A DNA stretch of 64,000 nucleotides from Pseudomonas entomophila (GTDB taxonomy: Bacteria; Pseudomonadota; Gammaproteobacteria; Pseudomonadales; Pseudomonadaceae), in assembly GCF_013523125.1 (NCBI RefSeq), contig NZ_JAAMQJ010000002.1, positions 62,001-126,000 of the forward strand, written 5' to 3'. The position numbers and the translations under genes are program-made. Shown piece by piece: positions 35,525 to 45,438 of the stretch; within the stretch, counting starts at the first letter, position 1, and each line of letters starts with the position of its first letter. Below the pieces are notes generated by a model, which was not told the DNA's origin, did not search any database, and was given only the letters and a program-made list of their open reading frames with translations.

Positions 35525-37051
35525 TCAAGTCGTCAGCGTACGCAGCAGGTTCTTGTAGTCCTCGCGAATGTCCGCGTCGGATTCTTTCAATTCGTTGATC
35601 TTGCGACAGGCGTGCAGCACGGTCGTGTGGTCGCGTCCGCCGAACATGTCGCCGATTTCCGGCAGGCTGTGGTTGGTCAGCTCCTTGGACAATGCCATCG
35701 CCACCTGGCGAGGACGGGCGACCGAACGGGAGCGACGCTTGGACAACAGATCGGAGATCTTGATCTTGTAGTACTCGGCGACGGTGCGCTGAATGTTATC
35801 CACACTCACCAGCTTGTCCTGCAAGGCCAGCAGGTCCTTCAACGACTCGCGGATCAACTCGATGGTGATGTCGCGGCCCATGAAGTGGGAGTGTGCGATC
35901 ACCCGTTTCAAGGCACCTTCCAGCTCGCGTACGTTCGAGCGAATGCGCTGGGCGATGAAGAACGCAGCATCGTGCGGCAGGTCGACCTTGGCCTGGTCGG
36001 CCTTTTTCATCAGGATCGCGACGCGGGTCTCCAGCTCCGGCGGCTCCACGGCTACCGTCAGTCCCCAGCCAAAGCGCGACTTGAGACGCTCTTCGAGCCC
36101 TTCGATCTCCTTCGGATAACGGTCGCTGGTCAGAATGACCTGCTGGCCGCCCTCGAGCAGTGCATTGAAGGTGTGGAAGAACTCTTCCTGCGAGCGTTCC
36201 TTACGGGCGAAGAACTGGATGTCATCGATCAGCAAGGCATCGACGGAGCGATAGAAGCGCTTGAACTCGTTGATGGCGTTGAGCTGCAGCGCCTTGACCA
36301 TGTCCGCGACGAAGCGCTCCGAATGCAGGTAGACGACCTTGGCATTGGGGTTCTTCTTCAACAGGTGATTGCCCACCGCATGCATCAGGTGCGTCTTGCC
36401 CAAGCCCACGCCGCCATACAGGAACAGCGGGTTATACCCATGCTTGGGGTTGTCCGCCACCTGCCAGGCCGCGGCTCGCGCCAACTGGTTGGACTTGCCT
36501 TCGACGAAGGTTTCGAAGGTGAAGGTGCGATTCAGGTAACTGGTGTGCTTGAGCGCACCTTCTACCTGGACCGTGCGTTGCTCGGCCCTGGCCGTGGCCT
36601 GTGCAGGCGCTGCCGGTGGCGTGTCGTCGACGGGGGCATAACGCTCCTGGCTGGCGACCGTTTCCGCAGACGGGGCCGGTTCCGAAGAAACCGCGGTAGC
36701 GGTCGTCGGTTCGCTGGCAGCTGGCACGCGAGGCGACTGCTGCGCCTGTGAGGCCGCCGTGGCAGCGTTGACGGGCGCATTGGGCGCGGCCCGTGGGGTG
36801 GAACTGCGGCGGCTGCCGATCAACAGCGACAACGAAGGTGCCATGCCGTTGCCATGCTCGCCCAGCAGCTCGAGCAGGCGGCCCAGGTACTTTTCATTGA
36901 CCCAGTCGAGCACGAAGCGGTTGGGCGCATAGACCCGCAGCTCGGTGCCATCGGCTTCGATCTGTAGTGGACGGATCCAGGTGTTGAATTGCTGGGCAGG
37001 CAGTTCGTCGCGCAACAGCTCCACGCATTGCTGCCAAAGTTCCACTGACAC
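35525..37051 (-). CDS. dnaA: chromosomal replication initiator DnaA
   Basis: A 508-residue AAA+ initiator. Domain I is [29 protein letters not shown]; a linker rich in Pro, Ala, Ser and Thr follows (about 90-175). The ATPase shows Walker [19 protein letters not shown] (about 213) and Walker [23 protein letters not shown]. Domain IV has the DnaA-box reader [39 protein letters not shown]. The start is GTG 37051; the longer frame is in the promoter region. A DnaA box at 37120 fits autoregulation, and another lies in the gene (35796-35804). Confidence 0.99.
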   Translation of the reverse strand: MSVELWQQCVELLRDELPAQQFNTWIRPLQIEADGTELRVYAPNRFVLDWVNEKYLGRLLELLGEHGNGMAPSLSLLIGSRRSSTPRAAPNAPVNAATAASQAQQSPRVPAASEPTTATAVSSEPAPSAETVASQERYAPVDDTPPAAPAQATARAEQRTVQVEGALKHTSYLNRTFTFETFVEGKSNQLARAAAWQVADNPKHGYNPLFLYGGVGLGKTHLMHAVGNHLLKKNPNAKVVYLHSERFVADMVKALQLNAINEFKRFYRSVDALLIDDIQFFARKERSQEEFFHTFNALLEGGQQVILTSDRYPKEIEGLEERLKSRFGWGLTVAVEPPELETRVAILMKKADQAKVDLPHDAAFFIAQRIRSNVRELEGALKRVIAHSHFMGRDITIELIRESLKDLLALQDKLVSVDNIQRTVAEYYKIKISDLLSKRRSRSVARPRQVAMALSKELTNHSLPEIGDMFGGRDHTTVLHACRKINELKESDADIREDYKNLLRTLTT

Positions 37052-37555
37052 GGAGTTCCCCTGAGTTGAAAGCCTGGTAGGCGAGTACAAGCGATCTATT
37101 GTACCGGGCACCGGACCGGTTATCCACATGGAGGGATCAAGCACACTAGGACAGTTTGGGCAAAATCTGACTGAAACGGCATTCAAGGACTGGGGATAAA
37201 CCCTGTGGATAACGCGTCAGGAGGGCTATGCACAACCTTACCCTGAACCCTGTGTATAAATCATCTGTGGATATCCTGGCTGGTTATGCACAGGCTAATC
37301 GCAGCCCTCACACAGCCGCCGCACGGCTTTCAGACAACGTTCAGTTTCTCTGTACACCCCGCACTCAAAGGCTTTCAGAGGTTTATCCACAGATAGGCCG
37401 GCCCTTAAAAGCTATAGATTCTTCAAAAAAGCTTTCTATCTGTCTTTCTTATTTTTCATAGTGAGGCAGGGTTCTATGCAGATCTGCCAGGCCCAGCCTG
37501 TCCCGGACACGCCGCTGCGTTCGTCTGCTTATAGAGAATGGGAGCTGGTTGGAAA
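37052..37555. other. oriC: chromosomal replication origin oriC
   Basis: Gene-free region between dnaA and the rpmH promoter. Perfect DnaA boxes TTATCCACA lie at 37120-37128 (+), 37204-37212 (-) and 37383-37391 (+). Good variants are at 37251-37259 (TTATACACA on -), 37284-37292 (TTATGCACA), 37191-37199 (TTATCCCCA on -) and 37266-37274 (ATATCCACA on -). An AT-rich tract (about 37403-37461) next to the last box is the likely unwinding element. Genes run away on both sides, as at other Pseudomonas origins. Confidence 0.95.
37403..37461. other. AT-rich tract, likely DNA unwinding element of oriC
   Basis: CCTTAAAAGCTATAG, CTTCAAAAAAGCTTTC and TCTTATTTTTCATAG make this the most AT-rich piece of the origin region, starting about 12 bases after the perfect box at 37383. 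The placement beside a DnaA box is typical for the first-melted region; this is inferred from composition only. Confidence 0.65.
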
Positions 37556-37584
37556 TTGACCTATGGCCTGGGTTTCTCTAGAAT
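37556..37584 (+). promoter_or_regulatory. sigma70-type promoter of rpmH
   Basis: TTGACC (37556-37561), a 17-bp spacer and TAGAAT (37579-37584) give a near-consensus promoter. Transcription would start about 50 bases before the rpmH ATG. A strong promoter fits ribosomal protein output and the co-transcribed rnpA. Confidence 0.82.
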
Positions 37585-37644
37585 CGCCGATCTCTTAAAA
37601 CGGGGGCCATTCCGGCCCGTTGTCGACGAACCAGGTAACACGCC

Positions 37645-37779
37645 ATGAAACGTACTTTCCAACCAAGCACCATCAAGCGCGCACGCACCCACGGTTTCCG
37701 TGCTCGCATGGCTACCAAGAACGGCCGCGCAGTTCTGTCGCGTCGTCGTGCCAAAGGCCGTAAGCGTCTGGCCATCTGA
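37645..37779 (+). CDS. rpmH: 50S ribosomal protein L34
   Basis: A 44-residue, very basic protein ([19 protein letters not shown], then [25 protein letters not shown] in two parts) that is the standard L34. It is followed by rnpA with the usual 13-bp spacing. It was not in the supplied list because of its length and was read directly from the sequence. Confidence 0.99.
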   Translation: MKRTFQPSTIKRARTHGFRARMATKNGRAVLSRRRAKGRKRLAI

Positions 37780-37792
37780 TTTTCCGGCACAG

Positions 37793-38197
37793 GTGGTGAG
37801 TCAGGACTTCAGTCGGGACAAGCGATTGCTTACCCCCCGGCATTTCAAAGCGGTCTTCGACTCCCCAACCGGCAAGGTTCCAGGGAAAAACCTGCTGATC
37901 CTTGCTCGCGAGAACGGTCTCGATCATCCACGCCTGGGGCTGGTGATTGGCAAGAAGAGCGTCAAGCTCGCCGTTCAGCGCAATCGCCTCAAACGCCTGA
38001 TGCGCGATTCGTTTCGCCTGAACCAGCACATGCTTGCAGGTTGGGACATCGTGATCGTCGCGCGTAGAGGGTTGGGCGAGACGGAAAATCCGGAATTGCA
38101 TCCACACTTCATCAAGCTCTGGAAGCGTCTGGCCCGTCTGCAGCCCGCTCCGGCAGCCATTGCCGATGTCGCAAGGGTAGACAGTCACGATGCGTAA
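37793..38197 (+). CDS. rnpA: ribonuclease P protein component
   Basis: A 134-residue basic protein that binds the RNase P RNA and aids 5' processing of tRNA precursors. The signature [19 protein letters not shown] lies near residues 63-81, with [18 protein letters not shown] at the N-terminus. It starts at the first of two consecutive GTG codons (37793). It overlaps yidD by 8 bp. Confidence 0.96.
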   Translation: MVSQDFSRDKRLLTPRHFKAVFDSPTGKVPGKNLLILARENGLDHPRLGLVIGKKSVKLAVQRNRLKRLMRDSFRLNQHMLAGWDIVIVARRGLGETENPELHPHFIKLWKRLARLQPAPAAIADVARVDSHDA

Positions 38198-38435
38198 ACT
38201 GGCCCTCGTTCCGATCCAGTTCTACCGTTACGCCATCAGCCCGTTGATGGCCAGTCACTGTCGTTTCTATCCCTCCTGCTCCTGTTACGCCTATGAAGCC
38301 ATCGAAACACATGGCCTTCTGCGTGGCGGGTGGCTGACCGTTCGTCGCCTCGGACGCTGTCATCCCTGGAACGACGGCGGGTTCGACCCGGTTCCGCCTG
38401 CCGCTTCCCCCCGAACCTCTTCGATAGCCGAGTAA
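38190..38435 (+). CDS. yidD: membrane protein insertion efficiency factor YidD
   Basis: An 81-residue small protein with the YidD core: [34 protein letters not shown] and [24 protein letters not shown] (in parts), including its conserved cysteines. It helps YidC-dependent membrane insertion. It starts within the end of rnpA and ends two bases before yidC, so these are coupled. Confidence 0.95.
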   Translation: MRKLALVPIQFYRYAISPLMASHCRFYPSCSCYAYEAIETHGLLRGGWLTVRRLGRCHPWNDGGFDPVPPAASPRTSSIAE

Positions 38436-38437
38436 TC

Positions 38438-40114
38438 ATGGATATTAAACGCACGATCCTGATCGTCGCCCTGGCAATCGTGGCCTACGTGCTGGTCCTG
38501 AAATGGAACCAGGACTACGGTCAGGCCGCCTTGCCGACTCAGACTGCTTCCAGCAACGTCGCTCCGACCCTGCCTGACACCGTGCCTGTGGACAGCAATG
38601 GTGCCAGCGCCGACGTGCCCAGCACCGGTGGCGACGCTAGCACGCCCGAGTTGGCCCCTGTGGCTGCCAGCAAGGACCTCGTCCACGTCAAGACCGACGT
38701 GCTGGACCTGGCTATCGATCCCGTGGGTGGCGACATCGTCCAACTGCGCCTGCCGCAGTTCCCGCGTCGTCAGGACCATCCGGACATTCCGTTCCAGCTG
38801 TTCGACAACGGTGGCGAGCGTACCTACCTGGCCCAGAGCGGCCTGACCGGTACCGACGGTCCGGATGCGCGTGCGTCGGGTCGCCCGCTGTACGCTGTGG
38901 ATAAGCGCAGCTACCAGCTGGCCGATGGCCAGGAGCAACTGGTCGTCGACCTGACGTTCAGCGACAAGGGCGTCAACTACACCAAGCGCTTCACCTTCAA
39001 GCGCGGCGAGTACGACCTGACGGTTACCTACCTGGTCGACAACCAGAGCGCCCAGGCCTGGACCGGCAACCTGTTCGCCCAGCTCAAGCGTGATGCCAGT
39101 TCCGATCCGTCTTCCAGCACCGCGACCGGCACGGCGACCTACCTGGGCGCTGCATTGTGGACAAGTTCGGAGCCCTACAAGAAGGTGTCGATGAAGGACA
39201 TCGACAAGGGCAGCCTGAAGGAAACCGTTGCCGGCGGCTGGGTCGCCTGGCTGCAGCACTACTTCGTGACCGCCTGGATTCCGGCCAAGTCCGACAACAA
39301 CATCGTCCAGACCCGCAAGGACAGCCAGGGCAACTACATCATCGGCTACACCGGTCCTGCGTTGAGCGCAGCGCCTGGTGCTCAGGTCCAGACCAGTACG
39401 ACGTTGTATGCCGGTCCCAAGAGCCAGGCCAAGCTGAAAGAGTTGTCCCCAGGCCTGGAACTGACCGTCGACTACGGCTTCCTGTGGTTCATCGCCCAGC
39501 CGATCTTCTGGTTGCTGCAACATATCCACAGCCTGCTGGGCAACTGGGGCTGGTCGATCATCGTGTTGACCATGCTGATCAAAGGCCTGTTCTTCCCGCT
39601 GTCCGCCGCCAGCTACCGTTCGATGGCCCGCATGCGTGCCGTGGCACCGCGTGTCCAGGCGCTGAAAGAGCAGCATGGTGACGATCGCCAGAAGATGTCC
39701 CAGGCGATGATGGAGCTGTACAAGAAAGAAAAGATCAATCCACTGGGTGGCTGCCTGCCGATCCTGGTGCAGATGCCGGTCTTCCTGGCCTTGTACTGGG
39801 TACTGCTGGAAAGCGTCGAGATGCGTCAGGCGCCGTGGATCCTGTGGATCACCGACCTGTCCATCAAGGATCCGTTCTTCATCCTGCCGATCATCATGGG
39901 CGCGACCATGTTCATCCAGCAGCGCCTGAACCCGACGCCGCCGGATCCGATGCAGGCGAAGGTCATGAAGATGATGCCGATCGTCTTCACCTTCTTCTTC
40001 CTGTGGTTCCCGGCCGGTCTGGTGCTGTACTGGGTCGTGAACAACTGCCTGTCGATTACCCAGCAGTGGTTCATCACCCGCCGCATCGAGGCCAGCAAGA
40101 ACGCTTCCGCCTGA
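38438..40114 (+). CDS. yidC: membrane protein insertase YidC
   Basis: A 558-residue inner-membrane insertase. An N-terminal membrane anchor (MDIKRTILIVALAIVAYVLVLKW) is followed by a large periplasmic domain (about 40-345) and a C-terminal conserved core of five helices (LLQHIHSLLGNWGWSIIVLTMLIKGLFFPL; MPVFLALYWVLLESVEM; LPIIMGATMFIQQRLNPTPPDPMQAKVMKMMP, shown in pieces). It works alone or with SecYEG. The ATG at 38438 begins the usual N-terminus. A DnaA-box 9-mer lies at 38896-38904. Confidence 0.98.
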   Translation: MDIKRTILIVALAIVAYVLVLKWNQDYGQAALPTQTASSNVAPTLPDTVPVDSNGASADVPSTGGDASTPELAPVAASKDLVHVKTDVLDLAIDPVGGDIVQLRLPQFPRRQDHPDIPFQLFDNGGERTYLAQSGLTGTDGPDARASGRPLYAVDKRSYQLADGQEQLVVDLTFSDKGVNYTKRFTFKRGEYDLTVTYLVDNQSAQAWTGNLFAQLKRDASSDPSSSTATGTATYLGAALWTSSEPYKKVSMKDIDKGSLKETVAGGWVAWLQHYFVTAWIPAKSDNNIVQTRKDSQGNYIIGYTGPALSAAPGAQVQTSTTLYAGPKSQAKLKELSPGLELTVDYGFLWFIAQPIFWLLQHIHSLLGNWGWSIIVLTMLIKGLFFPLSAASYRSMARMRAVAPRVQALKEQHGDDRQKMSQAMMELYKKEKINPLGGCLPILVQMPVFLALYWVLLESVEMRQAPWILWITDLSIKDPFFILPIIMGATMFIQQRLNPTPPDPMQAKVMKMMPIVFTFFFLWFPAGLVLYWVVNNCLSITQQWFITRRIEASKNASA

Positions 40115-40140
40115 TTGCGCGGTACGCTAGCCTGTGAATG

Positions 40141-40165
40141 AAAACGCCCCTTCGGGGGCGTTTTT
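40141..40165 (+). terminator. rho-independent terminator after yidC
   Basis: AAAACGCCCC, TTCG, GGGGCGTTTT plus one further T: a perfect 10-bp stem with a UUCG loop and a U-run, 26 bases after the yidC stop and 33 bases before mnmE. It separates the rpmH-yidC transcript from mnmE. Confidence 0.9.
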
Positions 40166-40198
40166 GCTATCTGTCGATTTGTCGTAGAGGTCCATCCC

Positions 40199-41569
40199 AT
40201 GAACACCCAGCGAGACACCATCGCCGCCATCGCCACGGCCCAGGGCCGAGGCGGTGTTGGCATCGTGCGGCTCTCCGGCCCTCTGGCGCGTGCCGCCGGC
40301 CGTGTATTGACCGGACGTGACCTGACACCACGGCACGCTCACTACGGCCCTTTCACGACCGAAGAGGGGCAGGTCCTGGACCAGGGCATCGCCCTGTTCT
40401 TCGCCGGCCCTCACTCGTTCACCGGCGAAGACGTGCTCGAGCTGCAGGGGCATGGCGGGCCGGTGGTCATGGACATGCTGCTACAGGCCTGTGTACAACT
40501 CGGGTGCCGCCTGGCGCGTCCCGGTGAGTTCAGCGAGCGGGCGTTCCTCAACGACAAGCTCGACCTGGCCCAGGCCGAAGCGATCGCCGACCTCATCGAG
40601 GCCAGTTCTGCACAGGCGGCTCGCAATGCATTGCGTTCACTGCAAGGAGACTTCTCGAAGCGCGTAGGCCTACTCACCGATGCGCTGATCGCCTTGAGGA
40701 TCTATGTGGAAGCCGCCATCGATTTTCCCGAGGAGGAGATCGACTTCCTTGGCGATGGTGTGGTGCTGGGCATGCTCGACGGCGTCCGCGCCACGTTATC
40801 CACCGTGCAACATGAAGCCGGACAGGGCGCCTTGCTTCGCGACGGCATGACCGTGGTCATTGCAGGGCGTCCGAACGCTGGCAAGTCGAGCCTGCTCAAT
40901 CACCTGGCCGGCCGCGAGGCCGCCATCGTGACCGACATCGCAGGCACTACCCGGGACATCCTGCGCGAACATATCCACATCGACGGCATGCCGCTGCACA
41001 TCATCGACACAGCCGGTCTGCGCGCCACCGAGGATCAGGTCGAGCAGATCGGTGTGCAGCGGGCGCTCAAGGCCATCCACGAAGCCGACCGCGTCTTGCT
41101 GGTGGTGGATTCCACGGCACCCGAAAGTCAGGATCCCTTCGGGCTATGGCCTGAATTCCTGAGCGAGCCGCCCGCGCCGTCGAAAGTGACGCTGATCCGT
41201 AACAAGGCCGATCTCAGTGGCGAACCCGTCGGCCGTGTGGATAACCATGACGGGCACGTGACCCTGACCCTGAGCGCTGGTGAAAAAATGGCAGGGCTCG
41301 ACCTGCTGCGCGATCACCTCAAGGCCTGCATGGGCTACGAGCAGACAGCCGAGAGTGGCTTCAGCGCCCGCAGGCGTCATCTGGAGGCGCTGCGCCAGGC
41401 CAGTGACCACCTGGAGCACGGGCGTGCGCAACTGACCCTGGCAGGCGCAGGCGAGCTGCTGGCCGAGGACCTTCGGCAGGCGCAACAGGCGCTAGGCGAA
41501 ATCACCGGTGCCTTCAGTTCCGATGACCTGCTGGGCCGTATCTTCTCGAGTTTCTGCATCGGCAAGTAA
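40199..41569 (+). CDS. mnmE: tRNA modification GTPase MnmE
   Basis: A 456-residue GTPase that works with MnmG on cmnm5U34 in tRNAs. The N-terminal tetrahydrofolate-binding part (about 1-120) is followed by a helical domain with a G domain inserted: [12 protein letters not shown] (G1, about residue 223), DIAGTTRDI (G2), DTAGLR (G3) and NKADL (G4). It ends with the conserved FCIGK containing the C-terminal Cys. It is followed by a 510-bp gene-free region and mnmG, its partner. Confidence 0.98.
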   Translation: MNTQRDTIAAIATAQGRGGVGIVRLSGPLARAAGRVLTGRDLTPRHAHYGPFTTEEGQVLDQGIALFFAGPHSFTGEDVLELQGHGGPVVMDMLLQACVQLGCRLARPGEFSERAFLNDKLDLAQAEAIADLIEASSAQAARNALRSLQGDFSKRVGLLTDALIALRIYVEAAIDFPEEEIDFLGDGVVLGMLDGVRATLSTVQHEAGQGALLRDGMTVVIAGRPNAGKSSLLNHLAGREAAIVTDIAGTTRDILREHIHIDGMPLHIIDTAGLRATEDQVEQIGVQRALKAIHEADRVLLVVDSTAPESQDPFGLWPEFLSEPPAPSKVTLIRNKADLSGEPVGRVDNHDGHVTLTLSAGEKMAGLDLLRDHLKACMGYEQTAESGFSARRRHLEALRQASDHLEHGRAQLTLAGAGELLAEDLRQAQQALGEITGAFSSDDLLGRIFSSFCIGK

Positions 41570-41700
41570 CCCCGCGCAGTCGGTCTCGCCCCTCCGGGAC
41601 CGACCTATCCCCGTTCAGACCGTTCGCAACGAGCGGTTGCCGCGACACCACCCTGGGTCGTTTTCCATATTTCCCACCGTGATCACCTTTCCCTGGCTGT

Positions 41701-42036
41701 CATAAGCCCTGTGCACAACCGTGCCTTAGCACCGTTGATAAACCTCAATTCTGCCTGGGGATAAATTGCCCTGTGCATAAAGTATCGTTTCATCCACAGG
41801 CTAAACAGAGTTATCCAGACCCCTCAACCCCAGTGGATAACAGGGTTTTGAAATGCTGTAGGCCACAGCATTAGAGGCTTTCAGGGATCTATCCACAGAA
41901 AGGTGGTCCTCTAAGAATAAACATAAAAACAAGCTTTTCTTAATCTCTTCTCCTTGAATCTGTATTTGCCGTTCATCCACAGGTTGATCAAATTTTGCCC
42001 AAACGCTTTCCCGCGCCTAGAGGAAGTCCCTATACT
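41701..42036. other. second DnaA-box cluster with oriC-like layout, before mnmG
   Basis: The 510-bp mnmE-mnmG gap holds a run of DnaA-box-like 9-mers: 41756 (TTATCCCCA on -), 41772 (TTATGCACA on -), 41790 (TCATCCACA), 41811 (TTATCCAGA), 41832 (TTATCCACT on -), 41889 (CTATCCACA) and 41973 (TCATCCACA). An AT-rich piece follows (41911-41945). Blocks TGGGGATAAA, CACAGGCTAA, AGGCTTTCAG and AAGCTTT occur in the same order and orientation as in oriC. A -10-like TATACT for mnmG is at 42031-42036. None of the boxes is a perfect TTATCCACA. Confidence 0.8.
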
Positions 42037-42079
42037 TGTCGGCTTACTTTCTATTTGCGATACAGGCACGAGGTGCGTG

Positions 42080-43972
42080 GTGGATTTCCCTTCCCGTTTT
42101 GAAGTGATCGTCATCGGCGGCGGCCATGCCGGTACCGAGGCTGCGCTTGCATCGGCACGCATGGGGGTCAAGACCCTGCTGCTGACCCACAACGTGGAAA
42201 CCCTCGGTCACATGAGCTGCAACCCTGCGATCGGCGGCATCGGCAAGAGTCATCTGGTCAAGGAGATCGATGCGCTCGGCGGTGCCATGGCACTGGCCAC
42301 CGACAAGAGCGGTATCCAGTTCCGCGTACTGAACAACCGCAAAGGTCCTGCCGTGCGGGCGACACGCGCCCAGGCCGACCGCGCCATCTACAAGTCCGTG
42401 GTACGCGAGATCCTGGAAAACCAGCCGAACCTGTGGATATTCCAGCAGGCGTGCGATGACCTGATCGTCGAACAGGACCAGGTCAAGGGCGTGGTCACGC
42501 AAATGGGGCTGCGCTTCATGGCCGATGCCGTGGTCTTGACCACCGGCACGTTCCTGGGCGGGCTCATCCACATCGGCCTGCAGAACCATTCCGGTGGCCG
42601 TGCCGGCGATCCGCCAGCCATCGCACTGGCCAACCGGATGCGCGAACTGCCGCTGCGCGTCGGCCGCCTCAAGACCGGCACGCCGCCGCGTATCGACGGG
42701 CGCTCGGTGGACTTTTCGGTGATGGCCGAACAGCCCGGCGATACCCCGATTCCGGTGATGTCGTTCATGGGCAACGCGGCGATGCACCCGCGTCAGGTGA
42801 GCTGCTGGATCACCCACACCAACGAACGCACCCACGAGATCATCGCGGCCAACCTGGACCGTTCGCCCATGTATTCGGGCATGATCGAAGGCATCGGCCC
42901 GCGCTACTGCCCGTCGATCGAAGACAAGATCCACCGGTTCGCCGACAAGCAGAGCCACCAGGTGTTCATCGAGCCGGAAGGCCTGACCACCCACGAGCTG
43001 TACCCGAACGGTATTTCCACCTCGCTGCCGTTCGACGTGCAGCTGCAGGTGGTGCGTTCGATCCGTGGCATGGAGAACGCCCACATCGTGCGCCCCGGCT
43101 ATGCCATCGAATACGACTACTTCGATCCACGGGACCTCAAGTACAGCCTCGAGACCAAGGTCATCGGCGGTCTGTTCTTCGCCGGGCAGATCAACGGCAC
43201 CACCGGCTACGAAGAGGCCGGTGCCCAGGGCCTGCTGGCCGGGACCAATGCCGCGTTGCTGGCACGGGGTCTGGACGCCTGGTGCCCACGTCGTGACGAG
43301 GCCTACATCGGTGTGCTGGTCGACGACCTGATCACTCTGGGTACCCAGGAGCCCTACCGCATGTTCACCTCGCGGGCCGAGTACCGGCTGATCCTGCGCG
43401 AAGACAACGCCGACCTGCGCCTGACCGAGAAAGGCCGTGAACTGGGCCTGATCGACGACGCACGCTGGGCCGCGTTCTGCACCAAGCGCGAAGGCATCGA
43501 GCGGGAAGAGCAGCGCCTGCGCAGCACCTGGATACGCCCGAACACCCCGGAGGGGCAGGCGGTCAGCGAGCGTTTCGGTACGCCCCTGAGCCACGAATAC
43601 AGCCTGTTGAGCCTGCTGACCCGTCCGGAAGTGGACTACGCCGGCCTGACCGAAGCCCTGGGCACCACCCCGGCCGAGCCTCAGGTGGCCGAGCAGGTGG
43701 AGATCCGCACCAAGTACGCCGGTTACATCGATCGCCAACAGGAAGAGATTGCACGTTTGCGTGCCAGCGAGGACACTCGCCTGCCTGTGGATATCGACTA
43801 CGCCTCGATCTCCGGGTTGTCCAAGGAGATCCAGGGCAAGCTTGGCCAGACCCGTCCGGAGACGCTGGGGCAAGCCTCGCGCATTCCCGGTGTCACGCCG
43901 GCGGCGATTTCCCTGTTGCTGATCCACCTGAAAAAACGCGGCGCGGGCCGCGAACTGGAGCAAAGCGTTTGA
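42080..43972 (+). CDS. mnmG: tRNA uridine-5-carboxymethylaminomethyl modification enzyme MnmG
   Basis: A 630-residue FAD protein (formerly GidA), partner of MnmE. The FAD-binding fold is [23 protein letters not shown] (residues 7-29, GxGxxG) with [22 protein letters not shown] next. Two conserved regions, [18 protein letters not shown] and [14 protein letters not shown], are present. The start is the second of two adjacent GTGs (42080, reading DFPSRFEV), with GAGGTG just upstream. It overlaps rsmG by 4 bp (TTGA). Confidence 0.97.
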   Translation: MDFPSRFEVIVIGGGHAGTEAALASARMGVKTLLLTHNVETLGHMSCNPAIGGIGKSHLVKEIDALGGAMALATDKSGIQFRVLNNRKGPAVRATRAQADRAIYKSVVREILENQPNLWIFQQACDDLIVEQDQVKGVVTQMGLRFMADAVVLTTGTFLGGLIHIGLQNHSGGRAGDPPAIALANRMRELPLRVGRLKTGTPPRIDGRSVDFSVMAEQPGDTPIPVMSFMGNAAMHPRQVSCWITHTNERTHEIIAANLDRSPMYSGMIEGIGPRYCPSIEDKIHRFADKQSHQVFIEPEGLTTHELYPNGISTSLPFDVQLQVVRSIRGMENAHIVRPGYAIEYDYFDPRDLKYSLETKVIGGLFFAGQINGTTGYEEAGAQGLLAGTNAALLARGLDAWCPRRDEAYIGVLVDDLITLGTQEPYRMFTSRAEYRLILREDNADLRLTEKGRELGLIDDARWAAFCTKREGIEREEQRLRSTWIRPNTPEGQAVSERFGTPLSHEYSLLSLLTRPEVDYAGLTEALGTTPAEPQVAEQVEIRTKYAGYIDRQQEEIARLRASEDTRLPVDIDYASISGLSKEIQGKLGQTRPETLGQASRIPGVTPAAISLLLIHLKKRGAGRELEQSV

Positions 43973-44619
43973 GTTCCCCGGTCACCGCTGTACATGCCGA
44001 TGAGTTGTCCACAGGCGCCCAGGCACTGGGCGTCGCCTTGAGTCCCCGGCAGCACACCCTGCTGCTGGGCTATCTCGCCCTGCTGATCAAGTGGAACAAG
44101 GCCTACAATCTCACGGCGGTACGGGATCCCGACGAGATGGTCTCCCGGCACCTGCTCGACAGCCTCAGCGTCATGCCCTTCATCGACAGCGACCGTGATC
44201 GCTGGCTGGACGTCGGAAGCGGGGGAGGCATGCCTGGCGTGCCGCTGGCCATTCTGCACCCCGAGAAATCGGTGACCGTGCTCGACAGCAACGGCAAGAA
44301 GACCCGCTTCCTCACCCAGGTGAAGCTGGAGTTGGGGCTGGACAACCTGCAGGTTATCCACAGCCGGGTCGAGGCGTTCACGCCTGAACTGCCGTTCGAG
44401 GGTATCGTCTCGCGCGCCTTCAGCAGCATGGAGAATTTCACCGGCTGGACGCGCCACCTGGGCGACACCGAAACACGGTGGTTGGCAATGAAAGGGCTGC
44501 ATCCTGCCGACGAACTGGTAGCATTGCCGGCAGACTTCACAGTGGAAAGCGAGCAGGCCCTGACCGTTCCGGGTTGCCAGGGCCAGCGTCATCTACTGAT
44601 ACTGCGCCGCAAGGCATGA
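43969..44619 (+). CDS. rsmG: 16S rRNA m7G527 methyltransferase
   Basis: A 216-residue SAM-dependent methyltransferase (formerly GidB) that methylates G527 of 16S rRNA. The SAM site is [17 protein letters not shown] (about residue 75), with [14 protein letters not shown] and [15 protein letters not shown] [15 protein letters not shown] start (43969, reading [17 protein letters not shown]) overlaps the mnmG stop, indicating coupling. A perfect DnaA-box 9-mer lies at 44354-44362. Confidence 0.95.
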   Translation: MSSPVTAVHADELSTGAQALGVALSPRQHTLLLGYLALLIKWNKAYNLTAVRDPDEMVSRHLLDSLSVMPFIDSDRDRWLDVGSGGGMPGVPLAILHPEKSVTVLDSNGKKTRFLTQVKLELGLDNLQVIHSRVEAFTPELPFEGIVSRAFSSMENFTGWTRHLGDTETRWLAMKGLHPADELVALPADFTVESEQALTVPGCQGQRHLLILRRKA

Positions 44620-44637
44620 CGGGGAATACACGCATCA

Positions 44638-45429
44638 ATGGCTAAGGTATTCGCAATCGCGAACCAGAAAGGTGGCGTGGGCAAGACCACCACCTGCATC
44701 AATCTCGCCGCGTCCCTGGCCGCTACCAAGCGCCGGGTGCTGCTGATCGATCTCGACCCGCAGGGCAACGCGACCATGGGCAGCGGTGTGGACAAGCACG
44801 TGCTCGAGCACTCGGTCTATGACCTGCTCATCGGGGAGTGCGACCTGGCCCAGGCCATGCACATCTCCGAGCACGGCAACTACCAGCTGCTGCCGGCCAA
44901 CCGCGACCTCACGGCCGCCGAAGTGGTGCTGCTGGAGATGCAGGTCAAGGAAAGCCGGCTGCGCAATGCCCTGGCACCGATCCGCGAGAACTACGACTTC
45001 ATCCTCATCGACTGCCCGCCGTCGCTGTCGATGCTGACGCTCAACGCGCTGGTGGCCTCCGATGGCGTCATCATCCCCATGCAGTGCGAGTACTACGCGC
45101 TCGAAGGGTTGAGCGACCTGGTGGACAACATCAAGCGCATCGCCGCCAAGCTCAACCCTGCGCTGAAGATCGAAGGCCTGCTGCGGACCATGTACGATCC
45201 GCGCCTGAGCCTGAACAACGACGTCTCGGCGCAGCTCAAGGAACATTTCGGCGAGCAGCTCTACGACACCGTCATTCCGCGCAACATCCGCCTGGCCGAG
45301 GCGCCGAGCTTCGGCATGCCGGCCCTGGCCTACGACAAGCAGTCCAAGGGCGCGGTCGCGTACCTGGCCCTGGCCACCGAACTGGTGCGTCGCCAGCGTC
45401 GCCCTTCCCGCGCCGCACAGACAAGTTAA
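44638..45429 (+). CDS. parA: chromosome partitioning ATPase ParA (Soj)
   Basis: A 263-residue deviant-Walker ATPase. FAIANQKGGVGKTTTCINLAA carries KGGVGKTT at residues 11-18; IDLDPQGNAT is the A' motif and DFILIDCPPSL is Walker B. It forms an ATP-dependent DNA-bound gradient that moves ParB-parS complexes. It lies upstream of parB and downstream of rsmG, and works with parB at the parS sites in recF. Confidence 0.98.
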   Translation: MAKVFAIANQKGGVGKTTTCINLAASLAATKRRVLLIDLDPQGNATMGSGVDKHVLEHSVYDLLIGECDLAQAMHISEHGNYQLLPANRDLTAAEVVLLEMQVKESRLRNALAPIRENYDFILIDCPPSLSMLTLNALVASDGVIIPMQCEYYALEGLSDLVDNIKRIAAKLNPALKIEGLLRTMYDPRLSLNNDVSAQLKEHFGEQLYDTVIPRNIRLAEAPSFGMPALAYDKQSKGAVAYLALATELVRRQRRPSRAAQTS

Positions 45430-45438
45430 GGAATCCGC

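Noticed and set aside
37228..37461. 77-residue ORF inside oriC
   Set aside because: It consists of DnaA boxes and the AT-rich tract, has no ribosome site and resembles no protein.
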